Assembly (NCBI GenBank): GCA_947258795.1
Contig: CAMYJU010000014.1
Coordinates: 988-57,790 of the forward strand
Direction of reading: 5' to 3'
DNA: 56,803 nt
Origin: an uncultured Gammaproteobacteria bacterium
Lineage (GTDB): Bacteria > Pseudomonadota > Gammaproteobacteria > DRJJ01
The notes beneath the pieces are model-generated. The model did no database searches and was not told where the DNA came from. It worked only from the letters and a program-made list of their open reading frames with translations. A program made the translations under genes and the position numbers. Below, one piece after another: positions 36,867 to 47,440 of this stretch (the stretch's first letter is position 1; each line of letters starts with the position of its first letter).

Positions 36867-37226
36867 TCAAGCTGCGAGGCTGGCCTTGGCCTGCTCTACC
36901 AGAGCGGCAAAACCGGCTTCGTCAAATACTGCAATATCAGCCAGCACCTTGCGGTCTACTTCAACCCCTGCCTTGGACAGGCCATTGATGAAGCGACTGT
37001 ACGACAGCCCATGTTCACGCGCAGCGGCGTTAATACGTGCAATCCACAATGCACGAAACTGACGCTTGCGCTGACGACGGTCACGATAAGCATACTGACC
37101 CGCCTTGGTAACAGCCTGCTTGGCAACCCGGAAAACCTTTCTGCGGGCACCGTAGTAACCCTTGGCCTTTTTCAGGACTTTTTTGTGTGATGCGTGCGCC
37201 TGTACACCGCGTTTTACTCTTGGCAT
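36867..37226 (-). CDS. rplT: 50S ribosomal protein L20
   Basis: A 119-residue basic ribosomal protein ([24 protein letters not shown]) that binds 23S rRNA early in large-subunit assembly. In other bacteria L20 represses translation of rpmI-rplT by binding the leader mRNA. It lies 12 bp after rpmI. Confidence 0.98.
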   Translation of the reverse strand: MPRVKRGVQAHASHKKVLKKAKGYYGARRKVFRVAKQAVTKAGQYAYRDRRQRKRQFRALWIARINAAAREHGLSYSRFINGLSKAGVEVDRKVLADIAVFDEAGFAALVEQAKASLAA

Positions 37227-37238
37227 CTCAACACCCCT

Positions 37239-37436
37239 TTAAGTATATGGCAACATGCGGCGTATACTACGTGTATCCGCTTCGTTGATCATGGAAGCAC
37301 TGCGCAACTGACGTTTACGCTTGGTACTTTTCTTGGTCAGGATGTGTCGACGATGCGACTGGTTTCTTTTGAAACCACCCGATGCGGTACGTGCGAATCG
37401 TTTCGCTGCACCACTGTTCGATTTAATTTTCGGCAT
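37239..37436 (-). CDS. rpmI: 50S ribosomal protein L35
   Basis: A 65-residue, highly basic protein starting [24 protein letters not shown] with the [15 protein letters not shown] segment of L35. It is in the order infC-rpmI-rplT, with infC ending 50 bp upstream. Confidence 0.98.
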   Translation of the reverse strand: MPKIKSNSGAAKRFARTASGGFKRNQSHRRHILTKKSTKRKRQLRSASMINEADTRSIRRMLPYT

Positions 37437-37486
37437 TTTACTTCACCACTTCGCATTTATGGTTAAACGATACTGGCAGGTACACT

Positions 37487-38023
37487 CTATGAGTGTTTCT
37501 TTGTTTTGGCTCGCGGAGCAAAGACCATGACCATCTGGCGGCCTTCCAGCTTCGGACGCTGTTCGACCACACCATATTCTTCAAGGTCCTTTTCCACGCG
37601 ATCCAAAAGCTGAACCCCCAGCTCCTGATGGGCCATCTCACGACCACGGAATCGCACCGTGACCTTGGCCTTATCACCATCATCAAGGAAACGGATCAGG
37701 TTGCGTAGTTTGACCTGATAGTCTCCAACGTCCGTCCCGGGACGAAATTTGATTTCCTTTACATGAATCTGTTTCTGTTTCTTTCTGGCAGACTGATTTT
37801 TCTTGTTCTGATCGAACTTGAACTTGCCATAATCCATGATGCGGCATACCGGCGGCTCTGCATTCGGTGATACTTCCACCAGGTCCAGATTGGCTTCGCT
37901 AGCGACATCCAGCGCCTTGCTGATCGGGACGACACCCAACTGGTTGCCCTGGTCATCAATCAGTCGTACTTCCGGCGACGTTATTGCCTGGTTCAGGCGA
38001 GTCTTGGTTTTTCCAGCAGCGAT
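37487..38023 (-). CDS. infC: Translation initiation factor IF-3 (probable AUC start)
   Basis: The unmistakable IF-3 core ([22 protein letters not shown] and the C-terminal domain) runs in one frame from at least 37939. Family members have about 28 more residues. The same frame upstream reads [10 protein letters not shown]...[14 protein letters not shown], which is the IF-3 N-terminus. No ATG, GTG or TTG fits there. An ATC at 38021-38023 sits 9 bases after GGGAG and gives a 178-residue protein, matching E. coli's 180. E. coli infC starts with AUU, a rare codon that lets IF-3 repress its own synthesis, and the same logic should hold here. It lies 19 bp after the thrS stop codon. Confidence 0.85.
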   Translation of the reverse strand: MAAGKTKTRLNQAITSPEVRLIDDQGNQLGVVPISKALDVASEANLDLVEVSPNAEPPVCRIMDYGKFKFDQNKKNQSARKKQKQIHVKEIKFRPGTDVGDYQVKLRNLIRFLDDGDKAKVTVRFRGREMAHQELGVQLLDRVEKDLEEYGVVEQRPKLEGRQMVMVFAPRAKTKKHS

Positions 38024-38042
38024 TTTATCAGTCTCCCATTTA

Positions 38043-39959
38043 CTAAACAGTTAGGCCGCGGCTCGCGATCTCTGCGGAGAACAGGTCAGCCAGCTCTTCG
38101 AGTGACTTGCTACCCAGGTCTTCTCCACTGCGCGTGCGCACGGCCACAGTACCCGATTCAGCTTCACGATCCCCTATTACCAGCAGGTACGGAACACGCT
38201 GAATTGTGTGTTCGCGGATTTTAAAGCCTATTTTCTCATTTCTCAAGTCCGAAATGGCCCTAAAACCCTTATTTTTCAAGAATTCTTCGACTTCTTTCAC
38301 AGCATCGGTCTGACGGTCGGTAATATTCATCGCGACCGCCTGTACCGGGGCCAGCCAAAGCGGCATAGCGCCGGCATGATGTTCGATCAGGATACCGATA
38401 AATCGCTCCAATGAACCCAGTACCGCACGGTGCAGCATGACCGGTGTCTGCCGACTGCCGTCCTCGGCGACATACTGGGCATCCAGCCGCCCCGGCATGG
38501 AGAAATCGACCTGTATGGTGCCGCATTGCCACACACGCTCCAGGCAGTCACGCAGCGAAAATTCGATCTTGGGGCCATAAAAGGCGCCTTCACCCGGCTG
38601 CAGGTCCCAGGGCAGGCCCCTGGTATTCAGTGCGCGTTCCAGTGCGTGTTCGGCCTTGTCCCAGTCTTCATCCGAGCCGACCCGCTTTTCCGGACGGGTC
38701 GACAGCTTGACGATTATGTCCTCGAAACCGAAATCCTTGTAGACACTGAACAGCAGGTCCATAAAACGGGACACCTCGTCCTGGATCTGGTCTTCGGTAC
38801 AGAAGATATGTGCGTCATCCTGGGTGAAATTGCGCAGGCGCATCAGCCCATGCAGCGTACCGGACGGTTCGTTGCGGTGGCAGGAACCGAATTCAGCGAG
38901 CCGCAGCGGCAGGTCACGGTAACTCTTAAGTCCTTGATTATAAATCATAATATGGCATGGGCAGTTCATCGGCTTAACCGCATACTCGCGATGCTCCGAA
39001 TTGGTCGTGAACATATCCTCGCGAAACTTTTCCCAATGCCCGGATTTTTCCCACAAGCTTCGGTCAACTACCTGAGGGGTATGCACCTCCTGATAGCCAT
39101 GCTCGCGCATGCGCTCGCGCACATACTCCTCGACCTGGCGGTACAGGGTCCAGCCGCGGTCATGCCAGAAAATCATGCCTGGTGCCTCTTCCTGGGCATG
39201 AAACAGATCCATGCGCTTGCCCAGACGGCGATGATCGCGTTTTTCGGCCTCTTCGAGACGATTCAGGTAAGCCTTGAGCGCCTTCTTGTCCTGCCAGGCG
39301 GTGCCGTACACACGTTGCAGCATTTCATTGCTAGAATCGCCTCGCCAGTAGGCCCCGGCCAGCTTCATCAGCTTGAACGCCTTGAGTTTGCCGGTACTGG
39401 GGACATGCGGGCCACGACACAAATCGATAAAATTGCCCTGCTGGTACAGCGACAGATCCTCGCCCTGCGGGATAGATTCGATGATCTCGGCCTTGTACTC
39501 CTCACCCATGCCGCGAAAAAAATCGATTGCCTCGTCCCGAGGCATGACCTTGCGCGTAACTGTGTCATTGCCCTTGGCCAGCTCGCTCATCTTCTTTTCA
39601 ATGGCCTTCAGGTCATCGGGCGTAAACTGCCGCTCATAGGCAAAGTCGTAATAGAAGCCGTTCTCGATCACCGGGCCGATGGTCACCTGGGCGTCCGGAA
39701 ACAGTTCCTTGACCGCCTGGGCCAGCAGATGGGCAGTGGAATGCCGGATAATATCCAGGCCTTCTTCGTCGCGGTCGGTAACCAGGCTGAGCGCGACGTC
39801 CTGATCAATCACATAGGAGGTGTCGACCAGCTTGTCATCGATCTTACCGGCCAATGCGGCCTTGGCAAGGCCTGGACCGATGTCCAGGGCGACGTCATAA
39901 ACGGAGACGGGCTGATCGAAACTGCGGCTGGATCCATCCGGGAGGGTAATAACAGGCAT
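38043..39959 (-). CDS. thrS: Threonyl-tRNA synthetase
   Basis: A 638-residue class II synthetase. In order: the TGS domain (about 1-61, [14 protein letters not shown]), the editing domain with [11 protein letters not shown], the catalytic core with GFYYDF and [17 protein letters not shown] (zinc-site region), and motif regions ending [19 protein letters not shown]. The C-terminal anticodon domain follows (about 535-638). Two genes downstream comes rpmI, via infC. A ribosome binding site AAGGA lies 8 bases before the ATG, and a hairpin resembling the E. coli thrS translational operator sits immediately upstream of it. Confidence 0.98.
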   Translation of the reverse strand: MPVITLPDGSSRSFDQPVSVYDVALDIGPGLAKAALAGKIDDKLVDTSYVIDQDVALSLVTDRDEEGLDIIRHSTAHLLAQAVKELFPDAQVTIGPVIENGFYYDFAYERQFTPDDLKAIEKKMSELAKGNDTVTRKVMPRDEAIDFFRGMGEEYKAEIIESIPQGEDLSLYQQGNFIDLCRGPHVPSTGKLKAFKLMKLAGAYWRGDSSNEMLQRVYGTAWQDKKALKAYLNRLEEAEKRDHRRLGKRMDLFHAQEEAPGMIFWHDRGWTLYRQVEEYVRERMREHGYQEVHTPQVVDRSLWEKSGHWEKFREDMFTTNSEHREYAVKPMNCPCHIMIYNQGLKSYRDLPLRLAEFGSCHRNEPSGTLHGLMRLRNFTQDDAHIFCTEDQIQDEVSRFMDLLFSVYKDFGFEDIIVKLSTRPEKRVGSDEDWDKAEHALERALNTRGLPWDLQPGEGAFYGPKIEFSLRDCLERVWQCGTIQVDFSMPGRLDAQYVAEDGSRQTPVMLHRAVLGSLERFIGILIEHHAGAMPLWLAPVQAVAMNITDRQTDAVKEVEEFLKNKGFRAISDLRNEKIGFKIREHTIQRVPYLLVIGDREAESGTVAVRTRSGEDLGSKSLEELADLFSAEIASRGLTV

Positions 39960-39980
39960 ATTGTCTATCCTTCTTCAGTG

Positions 39981-40001
39981 GTGATCCATACGAGAGATCA
40001 C
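39981..40001 (-). promoter_or_regulatory. Candidate thrS translational operator (tRNA-Thr anticodon-arm mimic)
   Basis: On the minus strand, GTGATC and GATCAC form a six-base stem enclosing the nine-base loop TCTCGTATG. The loop contains CGT, the RNA CGU anticodon of a tRNA-Thr, at positions -33 to -31 from the thrS ATG. In E. coli, domain 2 of the thrS operator is a hairpin with a CGU anticodon-like triplet at about -32 to -30, bound by ThrRS to repress its own mRNA. Position and triplet agree closely with that layout. Confidence 0.65.
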
Positions 40002-40056
40002 TTGATCATACATTGTTCATACTGATGTGTGGCTACACACATCTATTAGGTGTAAT

Positions 40057-40133
40057 TGGTAGGCGCGATTGGATTCGAACCAACGACCCCCACCATGTCA
40101 AGGTGGTGCTCTAACCAACTGAGCTACGCGCCT
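40057..40133 (-). tRNA. tRNA-Val (GAC)
   Basis: The minus strand gives AGGCGCGTAGCTCAGTTGG..., acceptor AGGCGCG pairing CGCGCCT, anticodon arm CACCTTGACATGGTG with GAC, T-arm GGTTCGAATCC and encoded CCA (TGG at 40057-40059). It is 77 nt, upstream of thrS on the same strand. Confidence 0.95.
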
Positions 40134-40146
40134 GCCGAGGTAGCGT

Positions 40147-40175
40147 AATTTACGGATTTATTAGGAAAATTGCAA
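40147..40175 (-). promoter_or_regulatory. Predicted promoter of tRNA-Val
   Basis: On the minus strand TTGCAA and TAAATT are separated by exactly 17 bases, and the tRNA begins 13 bases after the -10 element. The spacing and distance suit a strong tRNA promoter, which may also read through into thrS. Confidence 0.6.
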
Positions 40176-40282
40176 GCCTTAAGCATCCCGGAATAGCCGC
40201 ATGATGTTTCCCGGTCAACCAGCACCTGTCAACCCTGACAAAACCGGTGGTTCACAGCCTGCCCGGAGTGGCCCGATCCGGC

Positions 40283-41164
40283 TTATTCCAGCCCGTCACG
40301 GATCCCGGCAATAACGGCCTGCAAATGCCGTCCTCGAGCGGAGTTTAACATCAAATAGCCGTTGATACGCATATTCAGGCGCATGCAGTCGTACAGTTTC
40401 CACTTCAGTGGAATATGTTTCATCCGGTAAAGCAGAATGGCGTTGCGGACCATGTAGTAGGTCCTTTCAGGGGATCTGAGTGGTATCTGCACCTTACCAC
40501 CCAAAAAGGTTTTGATGGTGTCTCCCAACTCATGCCTGATTGTTGCCTCGAAGGCTGCGAGTACGTAATAGCCCCTGGCACGTGCCCGCAAACACCATTC
40601 GATGTCGACATAGTCGATGAACAGGTCGCTGTTCATGTAGCCGATCTTTTCAATGACCGTAAGATTCAGTAACAGGCCCGATGAAATCGCGTAATCAACA
40701 AAATGTACCGTAGCGGAACCATCACATACCAGCTTTCTGGGTATCAGCCTGTCTATCAGCATGAAAGAACCAGCGTAGTCGTAACGCCTGTCATAGAAGC
40801 AGGGCGCGATCGCCGCAACCCTGTCCCGTTTGGCCGTATCGATCTGATCAAGCGCCGCCAGTTGTCTCGCAACCAGATCTGTTGACGGGATACTGTCCTG
40901 GTCCAGGATCAGCAGATAGTCACAGCCCTGATCCAATGCGGTCCTGATACCCTGGTTATGTGCCTCGGCCACCCCCAGGTTCTCGCCGTTGCTTATCCTG
41001 ATGATTTTCTCATCGAGATCTGCCTGATCTCCGGTAGCAACATTTGATGCCGGTGTGTTATCAACGAGTATGATGGTATCGGCTGATGGCTTGACTGCCT
41101 CAATCAATTTTTGCAGTAAGGTATGATCCGGGTAATAGAGAACGACAACTGCTGCGATTTTCAT
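40283..41164 (-). CDS. Family 2 glycosyltransferase (rhamnosyltransferase-like)
   Basis: A 293-residue GT-A fold enzyme. The N-terminal VVVLYYPD strand, NGENLGVAEAHNQG loop and LDQDS (87-91, the nucleotide-sugar DxD motif) are clear. A DYVDIEW acidic segment supplies the acceptor-side catalytic region. It resembles RfbF-type rhamnosyltransferases. It lies just downstream of rfbC, 82 bp away on the same strand, so it likely uses the dTDP-sugar made by that unit to extend a surface polysaccharide. Confidence 0.82.
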   Translation of the reverse strand: MKIAAVVVLYYPDHTLLQKLIEAVKPSADTIILVDNTPASNVATGDQADLDEKIIRISNGENLGVAEAHNQGIRTALDQGCDYLLILDQDSIPSTDLVARQLAALDQIDTAKRDRVAAIAPCFYDRRYDYAGSFMLIDRLIPRKLVCDGSATVHFVDYAISSGLLLNLTVIEKIGYMNSDLFIDYVDIEWCLRARARGYYVLAAFEATIRHELGDTIKTFLGGKVQIPLRSPERTYYMVRNAILLYRMKHIPLKWKLYDCMRLNMRINGYLMLNSARGRHLQAVIAGIRDGLE

Positions 41165-41246
41165 AGCCGATAGCTAATCTGCATATACATACACACATCA
41201 TACATATGATTGGTTCTTGTTGCAGAACAGCCAGGTCATAGGGGCG

Positions 41247-41786
41247 TTATGCAAAAGCCTCTTCAAACTTCTTCCCGTTCCTGTCTTTTTCCGACAACTC
41301 GGGCTCACCATCGATCGGCCATGTAATATTCAGTACCGGATCGTTCCAGAGTATGCAACGTTCGTGCTCTGGCGCATAGTAATCGGTGGTTTTGTACAGA
41401 AACTCGGCATTGTCACTGAGCACAACGAATCCGTGTGCAAATCCCGCCGGCACCCAGAACTGTTTTTTGTTTTCCGCAGACAAGTATGCACCTTCCCATT
41501 GGCCGAAGGTCGGCGAGCCGGGCCTGATGTCCACCGCGACATCATACACTTCACCAACGACGCAACGAACCAGTTTACCCTGCGCCTGTTTTACCTGGTA
41601 ATGCAAGCCCCTAAGCACGTTTTTGGCCGAACGGGAATGATTGTCCTGGACAAATTCGACATCAAGTCCTGTCTGTTCCCTGAATACGTTTTGGTTATAG
41701 CTTTCCATGAAGAAACCGCGACTATCACCAAACACCCTGGGTTCGATAATCAGCAGGTCGGGGATTTTTGTTTTAACTACATTCAT
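41247..41786 (-). CDS. rfbC: dTDP-4-dehydrorhamnose 3,5-epimerase
   Basis: A 179-residue cupin-type epimerase. The catalytic His62 is in LRGLHYQ, and DNHSRSAKNVLRG and KLVRCVVGEVYDVAVDIR are typical family stretches. Length matches RmlC. It converts dTDP-4-dehydro-6-deoxyglucose to dTDP-4-dehydrorhamnose. The start codon abuts the rfbA stop (1-bp overlap). RfbD, the final reductase, is not in the window. Confidence 0.96.
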   Translation of the reverse strand: MNVVKTKIPDLLIIEPRVFGDSRGFFMESYNQNVFREQTGLDVEFVQDNHSRSAKNVLRGLHYQVKQAQGKLVRCVVGEVYDVAVDIRPGSPTFGQWEGAYLSAENKKQFWVPAGFAHGFVVLSDNAEFLYKTTDYYAPEHERCILWNDPVLNITWPIDGEPELSEKDRNGKKFEEAFA

Positions 41787-42661
41787 CAGTAAACTTTTTC
41801 CTGCAGCATTTCCATCAGGTACTTGCCATATTCATTTTTAACCAGAGGCTGGGCCAGTGCTTCAAGCTCCTGATCAGAAATCCACTTGTTACGCCAGGCG
41901 ATTTCCTCCGGGCAGGCCACCTTCAGGCCCTGCCGTTTTTCAATGGTCTGGATATACTGGGACGCCTCAAGCAAGGATTCGTGCGTGCCGGTATCCAGCC
42001 AGGCCATACCACGGCCGATACGTTCGACAGCAAGTTGCTGTTGATCCAGGTAGGTCCGGTTCACGTCGGTGATCTCCAGTTCACCGCGGGCTGAAGGCCG
42101 GACCGATTTTGCGATATCCACTACCTGGTTGTCATAAAAATACAGACCGGTTACCGCATAGCGGGATCTGGGCTGTGCCGGCTTTTCTTCCAGGCTCAGC
42201 GCATTCCCCTGCTGGTCGAACTCGACCACCCCATAGCGCTCAGGGTCGTGCACTGGATATGCAAACACGGTTGCGCCTTCTGTTTTTTTGGCAGCACGCC
42301 TGAGCATGGTCTCCAGCTCATGGCCATAAAACAGGTTATCGCCCAGTATCAGCGCACAGGCATCATCGCCAATAAACGAATCCCCGATCAGGAATGCCTG
42401 TGCCAGTCCGTCCGGACTGGGCTGTACCGCATAGGACAGTTCCATGCCCCACTGACTGCCATCGTTCAGAAGCCGTTTATACAGTGGCGTGTCCTGAGGT
42501 GTCGAAATCACCAATATTTCACGTATACCCGCCAGCATCATGATGCTCATGGAGTAATAAATCATGGGTTTGTCGTAAACGGGTAGCAGTTGTTTGGATA
42601 CTGCATGCGTTACCGGATGCAGCCTGGTTCCGGAACCACCAGCCAGTATGATTGCCTTCAT
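41786..42661 (-). CDS. rfbA: Glucose-1-phosphate thymidylyltransferase
   Basis: About 291 residues from the ATG at 42661. The frame runs open to 42868 inside rfbB, but [14 protein letters not shown] is the canonical start. The nucleotide-binding GGSGTRL loop, DKPMIYYS and the [11 protein letters not shown] segment of the RmlA family are all present. It makes dTDP-glucose from dTTP and glucose 1-phosphate, first step of dTDP-rhamnose synthesis. Between rfbB and rfbC on the same strand, the three genes form a tight operon. Confidence 0.97.
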   Translation of the reverse strand: MKAIILAGGSGTRLHPVTHAVSKQLLPVYDKPMIYYSMSIMMLAGIREILVISTPQDTPLYKRLLNDGSQWGMELSYAVQPSPDGLAQAFLIGDSFIGDDACALILGDNLFYGHELETMLRRAAKKTEGATVFAYPVHDPERYGVVEFDQQGNALSLEEKPAQPRSRYAVTGLYFYDNQVVDIAKSVRPSARGELEITDVNRTYLDQQQLAVERIGRGMAWLDTGTHESLLEASQYIQTIEKRQGLKVACPEEIAWRNKWISDQELEALAQPLVKNEYGKYLMEMLQEKVY

Positions 42662-42662
42662 T

Positions 42663-43748
42663 TTATTTTCCCTGTCCCAGTCCAAGACGTTCACCCTGAT
42701 AACTGCCATCCAGTACGTGCTGCCACCACTCCCTGTTGTCAAGATACCAGTGGACGGTTTTGCGTATGCCACTCTCGAAGGTTTCAGCTGGTGACCAGCC
42801 CAGGTCGTTATTGATTTTACTGGCGTCGATCGCATAACGCTGGTCGTGACCCGGCCTGTCTTCAACATAGGTGATCAGTTGTTCATAGTTTTCGATACCG
42901 TTCGGGTGATCGGGTACCAGTTCATCAAGAATGGCACACAGGGTCTTTACAACTTCGAGATTGGTTTTTTCATTATTGCCACCGATATTGTAGGTCTCAC
43001 CGACCTTGCCTTCCGTTACCACTCGATACAGAGCCTGGGCATGATCCTCTACATGCAACCAGTCACGGACCTGGTCACCTTTGCCATAGACAGGCAAGGG
43101 CTTGCCATCCAGTGCCTTGAGTATCATCAACGGAATCAGCTTCTCCGGAAACTGGTATGGTCCATAGTTGTTGGAGCAGTTGGTCAATACGACCGGCAAG
43201 CCATAGGTACGATGCCAGGCCCTGACCAGGTGATCAGACGAGGCCTTGCTGGCCGAGTACGGGGAACTGGGGTCATAATTCGTGGTTTCGGTAAACAGAC
43301 CGGTTTCCCCGAGACTGCCGTAGACCTCATCGGTCGAGATGTGGTGAAACCGGAACCGGGACCTGTTCGCCTCTTCCAGCCGGCTCCAGTACTGGTAGGC
43401 CGTATTCAGCATCACATAGGTACCATAGATGTTGGTATGAATGAATTCGGCCGGACCGCTGATCGAACGGTCGACATGTGACTCCGCGGCCAGATGCATA
43501 ACGCAATCCGGTGTGTATTGCCTGTACAGGCGCTCGATGTGGTCCTGGTTGCAGATATCGACCTGTTCGAAGTGATAGCGGTCTGAATCTGCCACTTCAG
43601 CCAGGGATTCCAGGTTGCCGGCATAGGTCAATTTGTCGACATTGACGACCTGTGCATCGGTTTCATTGATCAGGTATCTGATCACCGCCGAGCCGATAAA
43701 ACCTGCTCCACCAGTGACCAGGAAGGTCTTGCTTGCTTGCTTAGACAT
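42663..43748 (-). CDS. rfbB: dTDP-glucose 4,6-dehydratase
   Basis: A 361-residue extended SDR enzyme. The NAD loop is GGAGFIG (13-19), catalytic Thr139-Asp140-Glu141 lie in STDEVYG, and Tyr164 and Lys168 form the YxxxK pair. [14 protein letters not shown] completes the RmlB signature. It oxidises and dehydrates dTDP-glucose to the 4-keto-6-deoxy sugar. It is the first gene of the rfbBAC unit. Confidence 0.97.
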   Translation of the reverse strand: MSKQASKTFLVTGGAGFIGSAVIRYLINETDAQVVNVDKLTYAGNLESLAEVADSDRYHFEQVDICNQDHIERLYRQYTPDCVMHLAAESHVDRSISGPAEFIHTNIYGTYVMLNTAYQYWSRLEEANRSRFRFHHISTDEVYGSLGETGLFTETTNYDPSSPYSASKASSDHLVRAWHRTYGLPVVLTNCSNNYGPYQFPEKLIPLMILKALDGKPLPVYGKGDQVRDWLHVEDHAQALYRVVTEGKVGETYNIGGNNEKTNLEVVKTLCAILDELVPDHPNGIENYEQLITYVEDRPGHDQRYAIDASKINNDLGWSPAETFESGIRKTVHWYLDNREWWQHVLDGSYQGERLGLGQGK

Positions 43749-43881
43749 ATTTTTCGGTTACCAATTACTATCCCTATGTTTTTATTCGGGATATCAACGC
43801 CACGATATGCGCTAGCAATGTACAGGATTCAGGCAGGGTTTTCTACAGAAATCCGGGTATCAGTACAAATTTACGCTGTTC

Positions 43882-45912
43882 TCAGACGATACCGAGGTTT
43901 TCCTGCTCGATTTTCCTGATCTGGTCACGCAGTTTTGCGGCCTCCTCAAATTCCAGGTTGCGTGCGTGCTCGAGCATGGTCTCCTGTAATTCATTAACAC
44001 GCCGGTTCAGATCCCGGGCAGACATACCCGCATACTCGATCACCTCTTCCGCCACTTTCGCATATTCACGAGCCGGGGCCGGCGCACCGGGATACCCGGT
44101 ATCCATAATATCGAGGACCTTTTTCTGCACACCGCTGGGGGTAATTCCGTGCTTTTCGTTGTAGGCCAGCTGGATATCACGTCGCCGGTTGGTCTCGTTG
44201 ATTGCGCGTTCCATCGAACCGGTAATACGGTCGGCGTACAGGATCGCCATGCCATTCAGGTTGCGGGCTGCACGCCCCATAGTCTGGATCAAGGAGCCTT
44301 CGGAACGCAGAAAGCCCTCCTTATCGGCATCGAATACCGCTACTAGCGAGACTTCAGGCATATCCAGGCCTTCACGCAACAGGTTGATACCAACCAACAC
44401 ATCAAATTCCCCCAGCCTTAGATCGCGAATGATCTCGACGCGTTCGACCGTATCGATATCGGAATGCAGATAGCGTACGCGCACCCCGTGTTCCTGCAGG
44501 TAGTCGGTCAGATCTTCGGCCATGCGCTTGGTCAGGGTTGTAATCAGCACCCGCTCATTTCGTTCAGTACGAATCGATATTTCCGACAACACATCCTCGA
44601 CCTGGGAACCCGCCGGGCGAATTTCGATAGGCGGATCCGTCAGGCCGGTCGGCCTGACCACCTGTTCTACCACCTGGTCCGTGTTTTCCTGTTCATATTT
44701 GCCCGGGGTCGCTGATACATAGATGGTCTGGGGAGCACGCGCCTCAAACTCGTCAAAACGCAAGGGCCGGTTATCCAGCGCCGAGGGCAGACGGAATCCG
44801 TAGGTGACCAGGTTCTCCTTGCGTGAACGGTCTCCCTTGTACATCGCGCCCAGTTGCGGGACGGTGACATGACTCTCATCAATAAAAAGCAGCGCATTTT
44901 CCGGCAGGTAGTCATACAGGGTCGGCGGTGGTTCACCCGCCGCCCTGCCGGACAGGTAACGGGAGTAGTTTTCTATCCCGGAGCAGTACCCCAGTTCGTG
45001 AATCATTTCCAGGTCATACAGGGTACGCTGTTCCAGGCGTTGTGCCTCGACCAACTTGTCCTGCTCGCGCAATTCCGCCAGACGCTGTTTCAGTTCAACC
45101 TTGATCTGCTCAGCCGCCTGGAGCAGACGCTCACGGGGTGTAACGTAGTGAGACTTCGGATAGACGGTCAGCCTGGCAACCCGACGCAGGATTTCACCGG
45201 TCAGCGGATCAAACCAGGCCAGGGTCTCTATCTCGTCATCAAACATCTCGATACGCACGGCTTCACTATCGGATTCCGCCGGGTAGATATCGATAATTTC
45301 ACCACGGACCCGGTAGGTGGCTCGTTGCAGGTCCACCTCGTTGCGCGTGTATTGAAGTTCGGCCAGCCTGCGCAGTAACTGGCGCTGGTTGATCCGGTCA
45401 CCCTTGACCAGGTGCAGCACCATGCTCAGATAGGCCTCCGGGTCACCCAGACCATAAATGGAAGATACCGTGGCGACGATGATTGCATCCGGCCTTTCCA
45501 GCAAGGCCTTGGTTGCGGACAGACGCATCTGCTCGATATGTTCGTTGATCGAGGCATCTTTCTCAATAAACGTATCCGAGGAAGGCACATAGGCCTCTGG
45601 CTGGTAGTAATCATAATAGGAAACAAAGTATTCCACCGAGTTATTCGGGAAAAAGGACTTCATCTCACCATATAACTGTGCAGCCAGGGTCTTGTTATGG
45701 GCCAGGATCAACGCGGGGCGCTGTACCGTCTGAATTACATGCGCCATCGAAAAGGTTTTTCCCGAACCGGTGACTCCCAGCAGGATTTGCCTGGCCAGGC
45801 CATGCTGCAAACCCTCTACCATTTCCCGGATTGCCAAGGGCTGGTCGCCGGCAGGCTCGAACGGTGACTTCAGTTCAAATGATGCTGTCATGGGGATTTT
45901 GTCTGAACTCAT
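43882..45912 (-). CDS. uvrB: UvrABC system protein B (excinuclease subunit)
   Basis: About 676 residues from the ATG at 45912 (a TTG six bases upstream is the other possible start). Helicase motifs begin with Walker [10 protein letters not shown]. The damage-probing beta-hairpin carries [21 protein letters not shown], and the C-terminal UVR domain [24 protein letters not shown] binds UvrC. It loads onto damaged DNA from UvrA and recruits UvrC for nucleotide excision repair. No SOS box was identified upstream. The gene interrupts the two polysaccharide clusters. Confidence 0.98.
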   Translation of the reverse strand: MSSDKIPMTASFELKSPFEPAGDQPLAIREMVEGLQHGLARQILLGVTGSGKTFSMAHVIQTVQRPALILAHNKTLAAQLYGEMKSFFPNNSVEYFVSYYDYYQPEAYVPSSDTFIEKDASINEHIEQMRLSATKALLERPDAIIVATVSSIYGLGDPEAYLSMVLHLVKGDRINQRQLLRRLAELQYTRNEVDLQRATYRVRGEIIDIYPAESDSEAVRIEMFDDEIETLAWFDPLTGEILRRVARLTVYPKSHYVTPRERLLQAAEQIKVELKQRLAELREQDKLVEAQRLEQRTLYDLEMIHELGYCSGIENYSRYLSGRAAGEPPPTLYDYLPENALLFIDESHVTVPQLGAMYKGDRSRKENLVTYGFRLPSALDNRPLRFDEFEARAPQTIYVSATPGKYEQENTDQVVEQVVRPTGLTDPPIEIRPAGSQVEDVLSEISIRTERNERVLITTLTKRMAEDLTDYLQEHGVRVRYLHSDIDTVERVEIIRDLRLGEFDVLVGINLLREGLDMPEVSLVAVFDADKEGFLRSEGSLIQTMGRAARNLNGMAILYADRITGSMERAINETNRRRDIQLAYNEKHGITPSGVQKKVLDIMDTGYPGAPAPAREYAKVAEEVIEYAGMSARDLNRRVNELQETMLEHARNLEFEEAAKLRDQIRKIEQENLGIV

Positions 45913-45936
45913 ATTCAAGTATTATTACACGAGGAG

Positions 45937-46056
45937 TCACTGAATTAATTCTTGGATCAGTGTCTGATAGTCAAAATTGTCCATCTCTGCGTTACTCAGT
46001 TTGGCAATAGCCCTGCTATTACCTGCAATGAGTGCCTTGAGCTGAACAATTTGATC
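45937..46056 (-). other. Possible short coding remnant
   Basis: A 39-codon stretch on the minus strand ends in TGA at 45937-45939 and reads DQIVQLKALIAGNSRAIAKL, then SNAEMDNFDYQTLIQELIQ. It begins after a TAA with no start codon, in the 200-bp gap between uvrB and the aminotransferase gene. It could be the C-terminal end of a lost gene or chance. No family was recognised. Confidence 0.25.
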
Positions 46057-46131
46057 TTACCATCCACTTGACACAGAATGAATCCAATGGCTCCTGATCA
46101 TATAATGCCCTGACCAGACTGGAAAATAACA

Positions 46132-47319
46132 GTGACAATAACACTCTCTGATCGAGTTCAACGCGTAAAACCGTCCCCTACCCTGGCTGTGACTGCCCGT
46201 GCTGCGGAACTAAGGGCCGCTGGACAGGATATCATCGGTCTGGGTGCAGGCGAACCGGATTTTGATACACCGGACCATATCAAGGCCGCGGCCAAGCAGG
46301 CGATTGACCAGGGTATGACCCGTTACACGGCCGTTGATGGTACAGCCGGTCTGAAACAGGCCATCATCGACAAGTTTGAACGTGATAACAGCCTGCAATA
46401 TACACCGGACCAGATACTGGTATCCTGTGGTGGCAAACAGAGTTTCTATAATCTGGCCCAGGCTCTGCTGAATCCGGGAGACGAGGTCATTATTCCAGCG
46501 CCTTACTGGGTATCCTATCCGGACATGGTGCTGCTTGCCGATGGCAAACCGGTGATTGTAGCCGCTGGCAAGGAACAGGGATTCAAGATCGAGCCCGAAC
46601 AGCTCAAGGCAGCAATTACTGACCGGACACGGCTGCTGGTCATCAACAGCCCGTCCAACCCGACCGGGGTTGCCTACCAATGCGCTGAACTGGAGGCACT
46701 GGGCGAGGTACTGCGCCAGTATCCGGATATCCTGATTGCGACTGATGATATGTACGAGCACATACTCTGGAGCGAGGAACCGTTCTGTAATATCGTCAAT
46801 GCCTGCCCGGATCTGTACGATCGGGCAATCGTGCTGAATGGTGTCTCCAAGGCCTATGCAATGACAGGCTGGCGTATCGGCTATGCCGGCGGCCCGGTTG
46901 ACCTGATTCGGGCAATGAAAAAGGTCCAGTCGCAAAGTACGTCCAACCCCGCGTCGATATCCCAGGCCGCAGCCATGGAAGCACTGAACGGGGACCAGTC
47001 GGATCTGCAGGTCATGTTAAAGGCCTTCAGGGAGCGCCATGATTTTGTGGTTAGCGCCCTGAATGACTTGCCTGGATTCTCTTGCCTGCCCGGAGATGGC
47101 ACCTTTTACAGCTTCCCGGATGTCAGTGGTGCCATCGAACAAACCGGTGGCGTCAGTAATGATGTGGAACTGGCTGAGCATTTCCTGGCTAAGGCCGGTG
47201 TTGCGCTGGTACCTGGCTCTGCATTTGGCGCACCCGGTTACATGCGCCTTTCCTATGCGACTGACATGGAAACATTAAAAACAGCGGTGGATCGCCTGCG
47301 TAGCTGCCTGACCGGCTAG
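46132..47319 (+). CDS. aspB: Pyridoxal-phosphate aspartate aminotransferase (class I)
   Basis: A 395-residue fold-type I aminotransferase starting at a GTG. The cofactor lysine is Lys240 in GVSKAYAMTGWR, with SPSNPTG (173-179) and DDMYEH (205-210) as other cofactor contacts. The GLGAGEPDFDTPD start marks the I-gamma (AspB-type) group, which transfers amino groups between aspartate and 2-oxoglutarate; some members also accept prephenate. Substrate specificity is inferred only. It stands alone. Confidence 0.9.
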   Translation: MTITLSDRVQRVKPSPTLAVTARAAELRAAGQDIIGLGAGEPDFDTPDHIKAAAKQAIDQGMTRYTAVDGTAGLKQAIIDKFERDNSLQYTPDQILVSCGGKQSFYNLAQALLNPGDEVIIPAPYWVSYPDMVLLADGKPVIVAAGKEQGFKIEPEQLKAAITDRTRLLVINSPSNPTGVAYQCAELEALGEVLRQYPDILIATDDMYEHILWSEEPFCNIVNACPDLYDRAIVLNGVSKAYAMTGWRIGYAGGPVDLIRAMKKVQSQSTSNPASISQAAAMEALNGDQSDLQVMLKAFRERHDFVVSALNDLPGFSCLPGDGTFYSFPDVSGAIEQTGGVSNDVELAEHFLAKAGVALVPGSAFGAPGYMRLSYATDMETLKTAVDRLRSCLTG

Positions 47320-47440
47320 CCACCGCTGTATCAGGAAAGTCCTACAAAAATATCAGAACAAGCTGACCTGCTGGCCCTTTCTTCCTGCCACAACTCAGGT
47401 AAAATCGCGTGCATTAGTCTAGTTGCCATGGATGGTGATC

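Noticed and set aside
38430-40025. 531-codon open frame on the plus strand, antisense to thrS
   Set aside because: It lies exactly opposite an unmistakable threonyl-tRNA synthetase gene, has no recognisable domain, and long antisense frames are expected opposite conserved genes in GC-balanced DNA.
46068-46106. TTGACA and TATAAT boxes upstream of the aminotransferase gene
   Set aside because: Each box matches the consensus, but they are 27 bases apart, too far for a sigma-70 promoter. The TATAAT may still be a -10 element with a poor -35.
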